A program made the position numbers and the translations under genes. A DNA stretch of 64,000 nucleotides from Bin5 sp965232575 (GTDB lineage Bacteria > Chloroflexota > Anaerolineae > Caldilineales > Caldilineaceae): positions 1,612,001-1,676,000 of the forward strand of contig CBDDPZ010000008.1 in assembly GCA_965232575.1 (NCBI GenBank). The letters are read 5' to 3'. Numbering within the stretch: position 1 is the stretch's first letter; every line of letters starts with the position of its first letter. Below the pieces are notes generated by a model. That model was not told the origin of the DNA, searched no databases, and saw only the letters and a program-made list of their open reading frames with translations. Shown here one piece after another: positions 1 through 8,892 of this stretch.

Positions 1-81
1 GCGGTATCGGGCAGTGATCCACTGCCGTTCCGGATCGTGCATGCGCGAAAGGCATACCGTGTCGAGAGCGATAATTTTCAT
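1..81 (-). CDS. Enolase-superfamily (mandelate racemase/muconate lactonizing type) protein, N-terminal part only
   Basis: The gene starts at an ATG at 81 on the minus strand and runs off the left edge, so only 27 codons are seen. The translation begins MKIIALDTVCLSRM, the first beta strand of the capping domain found in mandelate racemase-like enzymes. A GGGGATC stretch just upstream can serve as ribosome binding site. It starts 11 bases after the stop of the large minus-strand gene at 93-2009, so the two are probably co-transcribed. The substrate cannot be told from this fragment. The family call is an inference from a short N-terminus, although two complete relatives lie elsewhere in the window. 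Confidence 0.55.
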   Translation of the reverse strand, partial: MKIIALDTVCLSRMHDPERQWITARYR

Positions 82-92
82 TGAGATCCCCT

Positions 93-2009
93 TCACCAGG
101 GCAAATTGTACGAAGGCTCGTTGACGTAGCGGGCCGTCGTGATTTCCAGTTCAATTCGCGTCGACGGCGGGAGTTCAACCTGCAAGCAGACGTCATTGAC
201 CGTTGACTCTTCGGTCGTCTGCTCGACGGCAGGCGATTGGTATGCCTGTTGTTGGCCAGGGTAGTCACTCGTCCGTTTCGGGTATCGAACAGTCTCAAAT
301 CGGTGCTCGCCGAAGCCGCCAGCCTGCAGCAACACGATGCGCGACTCGTACGCACTCAGATTCACAAGCTCCACTACAGTGCGCTTCGCCTCCAGCCGCG
401 ATACCAGCGCAGCGACGTCCGGCGGCAGGCCCGGCCGCTTGCGGACCGCGTCGTAATACCGCAGCCGGCAGTGGAGCAGCCCGCCGTTGTAGATGATCTG
501 GGGCGCGCCCAGCGTGAGCTGCACCAGCGCCTCCGTGATCACGGGGTTGAGCTGTTGCCAGTGGTGGATATATACCTGCGTCAGGTCTTCCTCGTCCTCT
601 CGGATCAACGCCAGCCGGCGGCAGACCTGCCCGTAGGTGGAAGCCAGCATCTTCTCGGGATAGTCGGGGTTGTCTCCCGCCAGAAAACGCAGCCACGGCT
701 GTTCGTGGCCGTTATCCTCCTTGTTCCGAAAACCTTGGACGCGGCGCCAGTCGTACTTCTCCACCCGCCGCAGCGCCTCGATCCGCTCCCAGTCGGCGAG
801 ATCCATCGTCATGTTCCACATTGCCGCTGGGTAGACTGGCGACATCGGCTGATAATCGAACCAGCCTTCGTCATTATGCCTGTAGGGAACAACGAAAATG
901 CCTTCGTCTTCGTCGTCCAGCTGGTCCACCCAGTGGCTGCGCAGGCTCATCTCTTCGCCGCCGGGACTGCGCATCTCTCCCAAATCCCAGATTGCGTCAT
1001 ACTGGTCGTTGGCCAGTTGCAGATATGACTTGTCACCGGTGAGCAGAAAGGCGTTGCCGCCGCTGACGGTCGCGGCCATGCCAATATTGTAATAGCCGTG
1101 CGGCCAGCTCCAGCCATAAAGACCGCCGTACCAGCGTCCTTCCATATACTCGCCTACCTCGCCGGAAAGCCCCACATTGTCCGGCAGCAGACCACCGTTG
1201 CGGGCGGCCCGATCCCGCCAGGCGTCCACGTACTCGATTATCCAACGCCGGTATTTCTCCTCGCCCGTAAGCAAGAAGGCGTTCGCAATCAGACTCGTTA
1301 CCATCAGATTCCCGGCTACGTCCCCCTTGCCCATTCGCTCCTGCATCGCCTCGCCCATCCGGCGAGCCAGGGCCGGGTCCTTTAGATCGTCGTATTCGCG
1401 GACGCCCGGGATGTCAGTGTAAGGGAGGCCGTAAGTGCGCATGCTTGCGCTCCAACCGTAACTTGGCTCAGAGCTGTCGCTAAAACCCCAGCGCGGGCCG
1501 CCGCTGCCGTTGTGCGGCGCACGGATCAATTTGCGCTCCGGATCGTAGTTGAGCGCATCTGGGTTCTCGTTCATGTACAGGCCGGCAAACCGAGCGGCTC
1601 GCTCACGGTTTCGTTCGTTGGTCGGGTCGGCCAGACACAGAAAGTAGAAATAGATGTAGCTTTCGCTCTGGTGGAACTGGTCATAACCCCGTTCATACTC
1701 GTCCAGCACCGGGCCGAGTTCTGTCAGCTGTTTTGTAATGGCGTCCCACTGGCGCTGCCCCAGCGCGAGCAGGTGATCGCCGCCCCCGAGCAGATAGTAG
1801 AGGGGCCAGTTGTAGGAGCTCTCGTAGAAATCATCGGCGCCGTCACGTGAGTTACTCCACCTGTCGGCCCATATCAGCGTCCCGTCGGGCCCTGTGTACT
1901 TCTCCAAAAAGGGATCTACGGACCGGTCCATCAGATCAAAAAGCGCCCGCTCCATCACAGCCCAGGTGGGCGGTGTATCAAGAGGGACGCTGGCAGTGAG
2001 TGTAAGCAC
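93..2009 (-). CDS. Conserved protein of unknown function, probably alpha/alpha-toroid fold
   Basis: About 638 residues with no signal peptide. I recognise no named family. The protein is rich in Trp, Tyr and Asp. Blocks such as ESSYNWPLYYLLGGG, a Trp/Gly/Tyr-rich segment with WPHGYYNIG, and two similar AFLLTG segments suggest the helical-hairpin barrel used by heparinase-type lyases and unsaturated glycuronyl hydrolases. This is an inference from texture only. The open frame extends 41 codons upstream, but that extension is Arg-rich. A GTG at 2009 is preceded by GAGGTGAG at good distance and is preferred as start. The gene lies directly upstream of an enolase-superfamily gene and downstream of a solute-binding protein fragment, a context typical of sugar or uronic acid breakdown. 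Confidence 0.6.
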   Translation of the reverse strand: MLTLTASVPLDTPPTWAVMERALFDLMDRSVDPFLEKYTGPDGTLIWADRWSNSRDGADDFYESSYNWPLYYLLGGGDHLLALGQRQWDAITKQLTELGPVLDEYERGYDQFHQSESYIYFYFLCLADPTNERNRERAARFAGLYMNENPDALNYDPERKLIRAPHNGSGGPRWGFSDSSEPSYGWSASMRTYGLPYTDIPGVREYDDLKDPALARRMGEAMQERMGKGDVAGNLMVTSLIANAFLLTGEEKYRRWIIEYVDAWRDRAARNGGLLPDNVGLSGEVGEYMEGRWYGGLYGWSWPHGYYNIGMAATVSGGNAFLLTGDKSYLQLANDQYDAIWDLGEMRSPGGEEMSLRSHWVDQLDDEDEGIFVVPYRHNDEGWFDYQPMSPVYPAAMWNMTMDLADWERIEALRRVEKYDWRRVQGFRNKEDNGHEQPWLRFLAGDNPDYPEKMLASTYGQVCRRLALIREDEEDLTQVYIHHWQQLNPVITEALVQLTLGAPQIIYNGGLLHCRLRYYDAVRKRPGLPPDVAALVSRLEAKRTVVELVNLSAYESRIVLLQAGGFGEHRFETVRYPKRTSDYPGQQQAYQSPAVEQTTEESTVNDVCLQVELPPSTRIELEITTARYVNEPSYNLPW

Positions 2010-2180
2010 GAGGCTCACCTCTCTTTTGTGTGGAATTGTGTGTTTTCGATTGCCACCGGCACGAACTGAACTGCCTACGGGTAAGCGTTCGCCGCTGCGC
2101 CAAGGCCTTTTGAGAGGCCGGCGCAGCGGCACAACGCTATCCGCGCAACTGCAATACCTGCAACTGTGATACGCTCGCCT

Positions 2181-2543
2181 CTACCGCGGATTCTTGGCCC
2201 GCCACTCCTGCAGCTGGCGGTTCACTTCATTGATGATGGTCTGTGCGCCGGCCTCGTTCAGCTTCTCAATCGCCTCGGCCGCACCATCCTCATAGGCGAC
2301 CCAGCCGTACTGGATCGGCAGAACAAATTCGTTGTAAACGGCCGATGTCTGAGCAATTTCCGTCTTAATCGGCTCGCGGTCCACCACGAAGCCCAACGCT
2401 TCCGACGGGAAGGCCGTGTCGTTCATCTCTTTGGTTGCTTCCCACGCCCCTACCTGCTTGGCGTCCCGGTAGTACGCATTGAACTGGTTACCGAACATCC
2501 AGTCCGTGTTCGGATTGTAGGTGCTGGAGAAACCGATGCTAGG
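2181..2543 (-). pseudogene. C-terminal remnant of a LipO/DUF3502-type sugar ABC solute-binding protein
   Basis: The fragment encodes about 120 residues that match only the end of a lipoprotein-type extracellular solute-binding protein. The piece NTDWMFGNQFNAYYRD is followed by the DUF3502-like tail with LGFVVDREPIKTEIAQ and the closing NRQLQEWRAKNP. The frame stays open upstream of the first Met until a TAG at 2544-2546. Upstream of that I find no further homologous coding, so roughly the first three quarters of the gene are missing. Such proteins bind oligosaccharides outside the cell for import. The partner permeases are not in the window. It probably represents deletion of an import locus that once fed the neighbouring sugar-acid genes. 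Confidence 0.7.
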
Positions 2544-2613
2544 CTACACGACGCCCCACCCATTGTCAAATTTTTCACCACCCTCAAAAATAGGGCATCA
2601 AACATTGATACAT

Positions 2614-2619
2614 TATAAT
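2614..2619 (+). promoter_or_regulatory. Possible -10 box upstream of oligopeptidase gene
   Basis: A perfect TATAAT lies 56 bases before the ATG of the oligopeptidase gene. No convincing -35 box is seen at 16-18 bases upstream (the hexamer there is TAGGGC), so the call is tentative. Confidence 0.3.
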
Positions 2620-2674
2620 GGGCTGCCAGTACCCCCTTGATGCGGTTCATGACAATTGCAGATGAGGAGCTTCT

Positions 2675-4825
2675 ATGTCAGTTAAGACTGGCGAGTACGT
2701 CGCTGTGCCACAAACAATAGCAGATTTTACGCCTCCGGTGGCGCAGGTCCAGGCCGTCACCCATCGCAATCACGGCGACGAACGCGTCGATCTCTACTAC
2801 TGGTTGCGGGAGCGTGATAACCCGGCCGTACTGGCCTATCTGGAAGCTGAGAATAGATATACCGAAGCGATGCTGGCCCATACTGAAGCTCTGCAGGAAA
2901 CTCTCTACGACGAGATGAAGAGCCGAATCAAGGAGACCGACGAATCGGCGCCCGTTGCCCACGGCGGATTCTTCTACTACTACCGCGAAGAAGAGGGCAA
3001 GCAATATCGAATCTACTGCCGTAAGCAGGGCAGTCTGGACGCAGACGAACAGGTTTTGATCGATCTAAACGTCGAGGCAGAAGGGCAAGACTACTTGCGC
3101 ATGGGAAACTTCGCGGTCAGCCCCGATCATTCCCTGTTGGCCTTTGCACTTGATACCGATGGGTCGGAGACTTACACGCTGAAGGTCAAGGACCTGACAA
3201 CCGGCGACCTGTTGCCGGACCGAATCGAAAACACGTACTACGGGCTGGAGTGGGGCAACGACAATCGCACTCTCTACTACACCACGCTCGACCCCGCCTT
3301 AAGGCCCCACAAACTGCACCGCCACCGCTTGGGCGACGCCGCCTCAAACGACGAGGTCGTCTACCACGAGGAGGATGAGCGCTTCTTTCTGCGGCTCTAC
3401 AAGGCCAAAAGCGAACGCTACATTTTCTGCGCCCTGGGCAGTGCCGTAACCTCCGAGGTCTATGCCATCGACGCCGACCAAAGCGATGGGCGGCCCATTT
3501 TGGTGCAACCGCGCGTGCAGGATATGGAGTACTTCGTCACCCACCATCGCAGTCGTACAGGGGAGGAACGCTTCCTCATTCTGACAAACTGGGAGGCGGA
3601 GAATTTCCGCGTAATGGCAGCGCCGATCGAGCGGCCCGACAGAGAAAACTGGCAGGAGTTGATTCCACATTCCGCCGAGGTCATGCTGGACCACATCGAA
3701 CCGTTTCAGGACTTCTTGGTTGTCTGGGAGCGGGAAAGCGGTCTTACACACATCAGGATTCAGGATCTCCGCACGGGGGCCTTTTTCGCGGGAAAAGAAT
3801 CCCCCTCCCACCGGGTCCAGCAGCTAGAGCCGGTCTACACGGTCTCCCACAGCCAGAATCCTGAATTCACCAGCCAAGTGTTGCGCTATCGCTACACGTC
3901 TCTCGTCTCCCCGCCGACGGTCTTCGACTATGCAATGAAAGATCGCGTCCGAACTCTGCGCAAACAGGACGAAGTCAGCGGCTACGATCCGGCGGCCTAT
4001 ACGACTGAGCGCATCTGGGCAACCGCGCCCGATGGGGTACGCGTGCCGGTTTCGCTCGTCTTTCCGACCGAATTGAAGAGGGACGCCCAGAATCCTTGCC
4101 TGCTGATCGGCTACGGCTCCTACGGAATGAGCTACGATCCCTCCTTCAGCAGCAACCTGGTTAGTCTACTGCAACGGGGCTTCGTCGTCGCCTACGCCCA
4201 TATTCGCGGCGGCGGTGAGATGGGTCGGCAATGGAAGGAAGACGGCAAATATCTCAAGAAGAAAAATACCTTTACCGATTTTATTGCCTGCGCAGAGACG
4301 ATCATCGACCGTGGTTACACTTCCCCCGGGCGTCTGGTGATCAGCGGCCGCAGCGCAGGCGGTCTGTTGATGGGCGCAGTAACGAACATGCGGCCGGATC
4401 TTTTCGCGGGCGTCGTAGCCGGTGTTCCCTTTGTCGACGTGGTCAACACCATGCTCGACTCCACCATCCCCTTGACGGTCATCGAATGGGAAGAATGGGG
4501 TAACCCGGCCGATCCCGAGTACTACCGCTACATGAAGAGCTATTCACCCTACGACAACATCGATCCCAAGGATTACCCGGCCATTCTGGCCACCGCGGGC
4601 CTCAACGATCCGAGAGTACAATATTGGGAGCCAGCCAAGTGGGTGGCCAAACTGCGGGCGTGCAAGACCGACGACAACCCGCTACTACTCAAAACCGAGA
4701 TGGGGGCCGGTCATTTCAGCAAGTCCGGCCGCTACGACTACCTGGAGGAGGTTGCCTTGGAGTACGCGTTTATTCTGGACACCGCTGATTCTGTCCCTTT
4801 CAGTGACGGGAGCAGTGGACGATGA
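2675..4825 (+). CDS. ptrB: Oligopeptidase B-like prolyl oligopeptidase family (S9A) serine peptidase
   Basis: A 716-residue cytoplasmic peptidase of the usual family length, with no signal peptide. The N-terminal two thirds read as the seven-bladed propeller, opening with a YYWLRERDNP segment typical of oligopeptidase B. The C-terminal third is the alpha/beta hydrolase domain: YGSYGMSYDP, then IRGGGEMGRQWKEDGK, then the nucleophile elbow GRSAGG near residue 560, with the late Asp in AGLNDPRV and the His in GAGHFSKSGR. These enzymes cleave short peptides, usually after basic residues. The ATG follows GAGGAG at good spacing. The downstream reading frame overlaps its stop by four bases, but that frame is of doubtful reality. 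Confidence 0.93.
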   Translation: MSVKTGEYVAVPQTIADFTPPVAQVQAVTHRNHGDERVDLYYWLRERDNPAVLAYLEAENRYTEAMLAHTEALQETLYDEMKSRIKETDESAPVAHGGFFYYYREEEGKQYRIYCRKQGSLDADEQVLIDLNVEAEGQDYLRMGNFAVSPDHSLLAFALDTDGSETYTLKVKDLTTGDLLPDRIENTYYGLEWGNDNRTLYYTTLDPALRPHKLHRHRLGDAASNDEVVYHEEDERFFLRLYKAKSERYIFCALGSAVTSEVYAIDADQSDGRPILVQPRVQDMEYFVTHHRSRTGEERFLILTNWEAENFRVMAAPIERPDRENWQELIPHSAEVMLDHIEPFQDFLVVWERESGLTHIRIQDLRTGAFFAGKESPSHRVQQLEPVYTVSHSQNPEFTSQVLRYRYTSLVSPPTVFDYAMKDRVRTLRKQDEVSGYDPAAYTTERIWATAPDGVRVPVSLVFPTELKRDAQNPCLLIGYGSYGMSYDPSFSSNLVSLLQRGFVVAYAHIRGGGEMGRQWKEDGKYLKKKNTFTDFIACAETIIDRGYTSPGRLVISGRSAGGLLMGAVTNMRPDLFAGVVAGVPFVDVVNTMLDSTIPLTVIEWEEWGNPADPEYYRYMKSYSPYDNIDPKDYPAILATAGLNDPRVQYWEPAKWVAKLRACKTDDNPLLLKTEMGAGHFSKSGRYDYLEEVALEYAFILDTADSVPFSDGSSGR

Positions 4826-5550
4826 TAAGGTTGATCGATAGAGAGTTCGTGCGAATAAGATCCTATGCATTCCCTTCGGATTCTTCCCTGCCCCAGCTGT
4901 CGAAATCTCTGCCGCGGAAACTGCGGCGCAAAATGACGAGCCTTGAAGTAGATGGGGATGATCTGGTGACCCTTCGCTTCCATCTACGAAGCCGGATCGC
5001 ATGTATCCAAACACGCGACGGTGTCGTTGCCTGGCAAGTTAACGAGCCCTGTAAACTTCAGATCAGTTATCGCCAAGGTTCCCTGCAACATCTTCGAGAC
5101 GTTGAGCCCGCCGAGCAGGCTACCCGAATCTCAACCTGGGACGCTGTTTCCCCAGCAAGAGTCGGCCCCATGGAAACAATGGGCTCCCGAATCGGAGGAG
5201 AACAGGAGGAGAACAGTCTGAGCCAGAGCATCATGGCTCCACCTGTACTCGAAGGAGAATTCGATTCGTCTCTTGGGGTTCACAACGGCGACCTCGCCCA
5301 CCTGCACTTTCAAATTGGCAGCAATGGCGCCATCGCCGACGTCGGTCCCCAGGAGACCGACGGAAACGACGCAGGAGACCAGGAATGTCGCGGCTATGTC
5401 CGTCTCGAACTGTTGGAAGGTGAGTCCGAGACGCTGCATACCATCCTTAGCTCCGATATCTACAGTCTCGCTATCCTCGGGCGTTTCCGCCTGCTGGCAG
5501 AAACACTGGCAGGATGGATAAAGGTAGAATCGGGCGTGGTCAGCAGCTAG
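4822..5550 (+). CDS. Doubtful open reading frame, no recognised family
   Basis: A 242-codon frame starts at an ATG overlapping the oligopeptidase stop (ATGA), with GGAG about nine bases upstream. The predicted product is acidic and low in recognisable structure, and I recognise no motif. The opposite strand is also open over about 5131-5520 and gives an equally plausible soluble sequence, so the coding strand cannot be decided by eye. Without this gene, 4826-5608 would be a gene-free stretch of about 780 bases with no obvious RNA gene or repeat. I list it for completeness only. Confidence 0.25.
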   Translation: MIRLIDREFVRIRSYAFPSDSSLPQLSKSLPRKLRRKMTSLEVDGDDLVTLRFHLRSRIACIQTRDGVVAWQVNEPCKLQISYRQGSLQHLRDVEPAEQATRISTWDAVSPARVGPMETMGSRIGGEQEENSLSQSIMAPPVLEGEFDSSLGVHNGDLAHLHFQIGSNGAIADVGPQETDGNDAGDQECRGYVRLELLEGESETLHTILSSDIYSLAILGRFRLLAETLAGWIKVESGVVSS

Positions 5551-5608
5551 TTACGGCGGCGTCATACAAACCACTAGCCCACATATCCACTGCAGTTTGA
5601 GGACCAAA

Positions 5609-6352
5609 ATGACTCGAATTGCCATGTGGTGCGCGCCGCGCACCATCTCAACGGCGCTCATGCGCGCTTGGGAAAACCGCCCGGACACGACCGTGATCGA
5701 CGAGCCGTTCTATGCTCACTATCTGCAAGTCACCGGCATCGATCACCCAGCGAGTGATGAAGTCATCGCCAGATACGAGACCGACTGGCGCATCGTCGCT
5801 CGCACCCTGACCGAAGGTCCTCGGCCCGAGGGCGCGGCGATCTGGTATCAGAAGCATATGGCCCATCACATGTTGGATCATATCGAGCTGGACTGGCTGG
5901 ACAAGCTGTCAAACTGCTTTCTGATCCGGTCGCCCGCCGAGGTTATCACCTCCTACATCAAAGTGCGGGCACACCCCACAATGTCGGATCTCGGCTTCCC
6001 GCAACTATTGCGGCTGTTCGAAACCGTCCGCCGCAACTCCGGCTCGATTCCCCCTGTCATCGACAGCCAGGACGTGCTGGAGGATCCCCGCGGCACGCTT
6101 ATGCTGCTGTGTGAAGCGGTGTCTGTGCCCTTCTCCGAGCAAATGCTTTCCTGGCCCCCGGGCCGCCGCGACAGTGACGGCGTCTGGGCGCCCTACTGGT
6201 ACGCAGCTGTGGAAAAATCCACCGGCTTCGCCCCGTACCGTCCCAAAAACGAGGCGCCGCCGCCGCATTTACAAGACCTTCTCGTCCAGGCGCAGGAAGC
6301 CTACCAGGAACTGTACCGTTTTCGCCTGACGACAAAAGATCATGGTCAGTGA
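5609..6352 (+). CDS. Sulfotransferase-like P-loop protein
   Basis: About 247 residues. The N-terminus MTRIAMWCAPRTISTALMRA is the phosphosulfate-binding loop pattern of PAPS-dependent sulfotransferases. An IDEPFYAHY segment follows around residue 35, as does a FLIRSPAEVITSY segment near residue 110 (the conserved Arg/Ser that contact the 3' phosphate). The start at 5609 follows GAGG at seven bases; a TTG four codons upstream is less likely. The gene ends 49 bases before a class IV aminotransferase gene. As I recall, plant branched-chain-aminotransferase-like proteins fuse a domain of this kind to such an aminotransferase, so the two genes may work together. The substrate is unknown. Confidence 0.75.
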   Translation: MTRIAMWCAPRTISTALMRAWENRPDTTVIDEPFYAHYLQVTGIDHPASDEVIARYETDWRIVARTLTEGPRPEGAAIWYQKHMAHHMLDHIELDWLDKLSNCFLIRSPAEVITSYIKVRAHPTMSDLGFPQLLRLFETVRRNSGSIPPVIDSQDVLEDPRGTLMLLCEAVSVPFSEQMLSWPPGRRDSDGVWAPYWYAAVEKSTGFAPYRPKNEAPPPHLQDLLVQAQEAYQELYRFRLTTKDHGQ

Positions 6353-6401
6353 CCATTATAGGGCTGGTGGCGCCTGTTGTTGAGCCTCGGAGCACTGAAC
6401 G

Positions 6402-7307
6402 ATGTTGCAGAAATTCTACGAAGCCAATCGCCATCTTCTGGTCAACATTAATGGGCAGCTTGTCCATAGAGACGAGGCCGGAGTCAGCCCCTTCGACTCC
6501 TCTGTGCAAAATGGCGATGCGGTCTGGGAGGGCCTGCGTCTTTACGCCGGGCGTATCTTCAAACTGGAGGAGCATCTGGCCCGCCTCCAGGACGGCGCCA
6601 AAGCCCTTGCCTACGAAGGCGTTCCTCCCAATGAGGATATCGTAGAGCAAGTGCGGCGCACGCTTAAAGTCAATGAAATGCAGGACAACGTCCACATCCG
6701 TCTGACCCTCACCCGCGGCGTCAAATACACCAGCGGTATGGACCCCCGCATCAATACGAGCGGCACGACGCTGATCGTCCTGGCCGAACACAAGCCGCCG
6801 GTCTACGACCGCGGGGGCATCCGCTTGATCACCTCCGGCATCCGCCGCATTCCCCCAGACTGTCTAGACCAGAACATTCACTCCTGCAATATGCTTAACT
6901 CGATTCTGGCCAAGATCCAGGCCAATGCGGCCGGCGTCGACGATGCAGTGATGCTGGATCTGAACGGATTCGTCGCCGAAACGAACGCAACCCACCTGTT
7001 CCTCGTCAAACGCGGCGTAGTCGCCACACCTTACACCCACGCCTGCCCCGAAGGGATCACCCGCGCTACAGTGTTGGATTTGTGTCACCTGCATCGCATC
7101 CTCGCGGAGGTGCGCGACATTTCTCTGCCGGAGCTCTACCGGGCCGATGAACTGTTCTGCACTGGCACGATGGGCGAACTGACGCCGGTGATCGAGTTGG
7201 ACGGGCGCACCATCGGTACGGGAGACGGCGGGCCAGTCACCCAACGACTGAGTCAACTGTACGCAGAGCTGACCTGCAGCTCAGGCTTCCCGATACTGGT
7301 CGACTGA
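6402..7307 (+). CDS. Class IV PLP-dependent aminotransferase (branched-chain/D-amino-acid type)
   Basis: A 301-residue cytoplasmic enzyme of fold type IV. The N-terminus carries NGQLVHRDEAGVSPFDSSV and DAVWEGLRLY, as in BCAT-like proteins. The PLP lysine is in CNMLNSILAKIQAN near residue 170, and the phosphate-binding region GITRATVLDLC follows near residue 225. The ending CTGTMGELTPV is typical of the family. The ATG at 6402 follows GGAG. Whether it acts on branched-chain L-amino acids, D-amino acids or 4-amino-4-deoxychorismate cannot be settled by eye. It pairs with the sulfotransferase-like gene upstream and shows no link to the minus-strand genes beyond 7617. Confidence 0.85.
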   Translation: MLQKFYEANRHLLVNINGQLVHRDEAGVSPFDSSVQNGDAVWEGLRLYAGRIFKLEEHLARLQDGAKALAYEGVPPNEDIVEQVRRTLKVNEMQDNVHIRLTLTRGVKYTSGMDPRINTSGTTLIVLAEHKPPVYDRGGIRLITSGIRRIPPDCLDQNIHSCNMLNSILAKIQANAAGVDDAVMLDLNGFVAETNATHLFLVKRGVVATPYTHACPEGITRATVLDLCHLHRILAEVRDISLPELYRADELFCTGTMGELTPVIELDGRTIGTGDGGPVTQRLSQLYAELTCSSGFPILVD

Positions 7308-7616
7308 AAGAGGGGAAAAGGTGTAGTCCGTCCCCCCCGAACGAACCACACCTTTGGGCCGCCGTCGAAACGCATCGAAGTACCCTGGACGGAGCCCAAC
7401 ACCCCGGAGGGTCCTGCGAGGTTTTCCTGCGTCAGAGCCGAACTGCCATCCGTACTCTGAAGTGAGAGGTTGGCTGCTTCGACTATCAGGTTAAGCTGGA
7501 TGGGTTAAACGGGCTGCAAGAGGCAGTTAACGTTTGGTTAAAAACCGATTACCTGTTTGGTCTGGACGGAGGAACATTCATTCGCGAAACGCAGGATGAC
7601 TCCCGCAGTTTCTTGA
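7308..7616. other. Convergent intergenic region, no gene seen
   Basis: This 309-base gap lies between converging genes. An inverted repeat AAAGGTGT (7317-7324) and ACACCTTT (7348-7355) with a 23-base loop sits just after the aminotransferase stop. It may act as a weak transcription end, but there is no T-run after it. I see nothing else in the rest of the gap. Confidence 0.45.
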
Positions 7617-8873
7617 TCACTCTACGCTTCCGTTAAGAAGCTCAACCGTGTGAAATATGGGCAAGGGTTTCCCTAGCTGCCGCAAATGGCTGTCGATCTG
7701 GGTCATACAGCCGATGTTGCCGGTGACCACAGCCTGCGCGCCAGTACCGAGGATGGCTTCCGCCTTGCGTTGGCCCAACTGGGCGGCAATCTCCGGCTGT
7801 TCGATGTTATAGCTACCCGCTGACCCACAGCAGATCTCCCCCTCCGGGATTGGTACAAGAGTTAGATTCGGGACCTTCGCTAGCAGACGGCGGGGCGCGT
7901 CCGTCACGCCCTGAGCGTGCGCCAGATGGCAAGCGTCGTGATACGCAATCGTCATCGGCGCAGGCAGCGCTGGCGGGAGCTCGATTCCGAGGGCATCCAG
8001 GAAGACAGTCACATCCTGTACCTTGTCCGCAAAGTCCCGCGCGGCCTGCTCTTCTGCTTCGCCCGAAAACAACAACGGGTACTCGTGCATGCCTGATCCG
8101 CACCCGGCCGCGTTGGTCACCACGGCGTCGACCTCGTCCAGGTCAAAGGCGTCAAAGTTGCGTCTGGCCAGCCCGCGTGCTTGGTCTGCGGCGCCGGTAT
8201 GCATCGCCAGCGCGCCGCAGCACCCTTGGCGTGGCGGAATGACCACTTCAACGCCGTTGTTGGTCAGCACGTCGACTGTGGCCCGGTTGATCCCGGGGGT
8301 CAGCACCTGTTGGACACAGCCGCTCAGCAACGCGACCCGCGCCCGCCGCTCTCCCCGGGCAGTCGCCAGCCGCGGCAGAGCGACGCGCGGCGGCAGTCGT
8401 TCGGGCAGCAGGTCCAGCATCGTTCGCAGCGCCGCGGGCAGAAACGGTTTGAATACTTTCGTATAGCGCCCCAAGGCCGCTGCGGCGCGAAAACGTCCAG
8501 GGTAGGGGAGCGTCTGATTGGTCAGTGTGCGCGTCAGATCTTCCATCGGGGAACGGCTGCGCTGCCTTTCCGCCATCTCCCGAAAAGGCGTGAGCAGTTC
8601 GCCGTACTCAACCCCGGAAGGGCACGCGGTGACACAGGCCAGACAGCCCAGACAACGGTCCACGTGAGGCAACACCTCCTCTTGGGACAGCTCCCCTTCG
8701 AGCGCGCCTTTCATCAGCAGGATGCGCCCGCGCGGCGAGTCCATCTCCTCCCCCAACGCCAGATATGTCGGGCACGCGGGCAGGCAGAAGCCGCAATGTA
8801 CGCAACTGGCGACGGCTTCCGCCATTGACGGGGCTTGGGGACCGAGTGAGTCTACCGGAATTGAGTGGCGCAT
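7617..8873 (-). CDS. glcF: Glycolate oxidase iron-sulfur subunit GlcF
   Basis: A 418-residue protein with two 4Fe-4S ferredoxin motifs near the N-terminus (CVHCGFCLPACPT and CLGCLACVTACPS). Two CCG-type repeats follow (CCGALAMHTG and CCGSAGSYNI), the standard build of GlcF. It passes electrons from the GlcD/GlcE flavin subunits to the membrane quinone pool while glycolate is oxidised to glyoxylate. It is the last gene of a long minus-strand array and follows a quinone oxidoreductase gene by 19 bases. The ATG at 8873 has no strong Shine-Dalgarno sequence, but the next in-frame Met would cut close to the first cluster. Confidence 0.92.
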   Translation of the reverse strand: MRHSIPVDSLGPQAPSMAEAVASCVHCGFCLPACPTYLALGEEMDSPRGRILLMKGALEGELSQEEVLPHVDRCLGCLACVTACPSGVEYGELLTPFREMAERQRSRSPMEDLTRTLTNQTLPYPGRFRAAAALGRYTKVFKPFLPAALRTMLDLLPERLPPRVALPRLATARGERRARVALLSGCVQQVLTPGINRATVDVLTNNGVEVVIPPRQGCCGALAMHTGAADQARGLARRNFDAFDLDEVDAVVTNAAGCGSGMHEYPLLFSGEAEEQAARDFADKVQDVTVFLDALGIELPPALPAPMTIAYHDACHLAHAQGVTDAPRRLLAKVPNLTLVPIPEGEICCGSAGSYNIEQPEIAAQLGQRKAEAILGTGAQAVVTGNIGCMTQIDSHLRQLGKPLPIFHTVELLNGSVE

Positions 8874-8892
8874 GAGATTGCAATCTTTGGCG

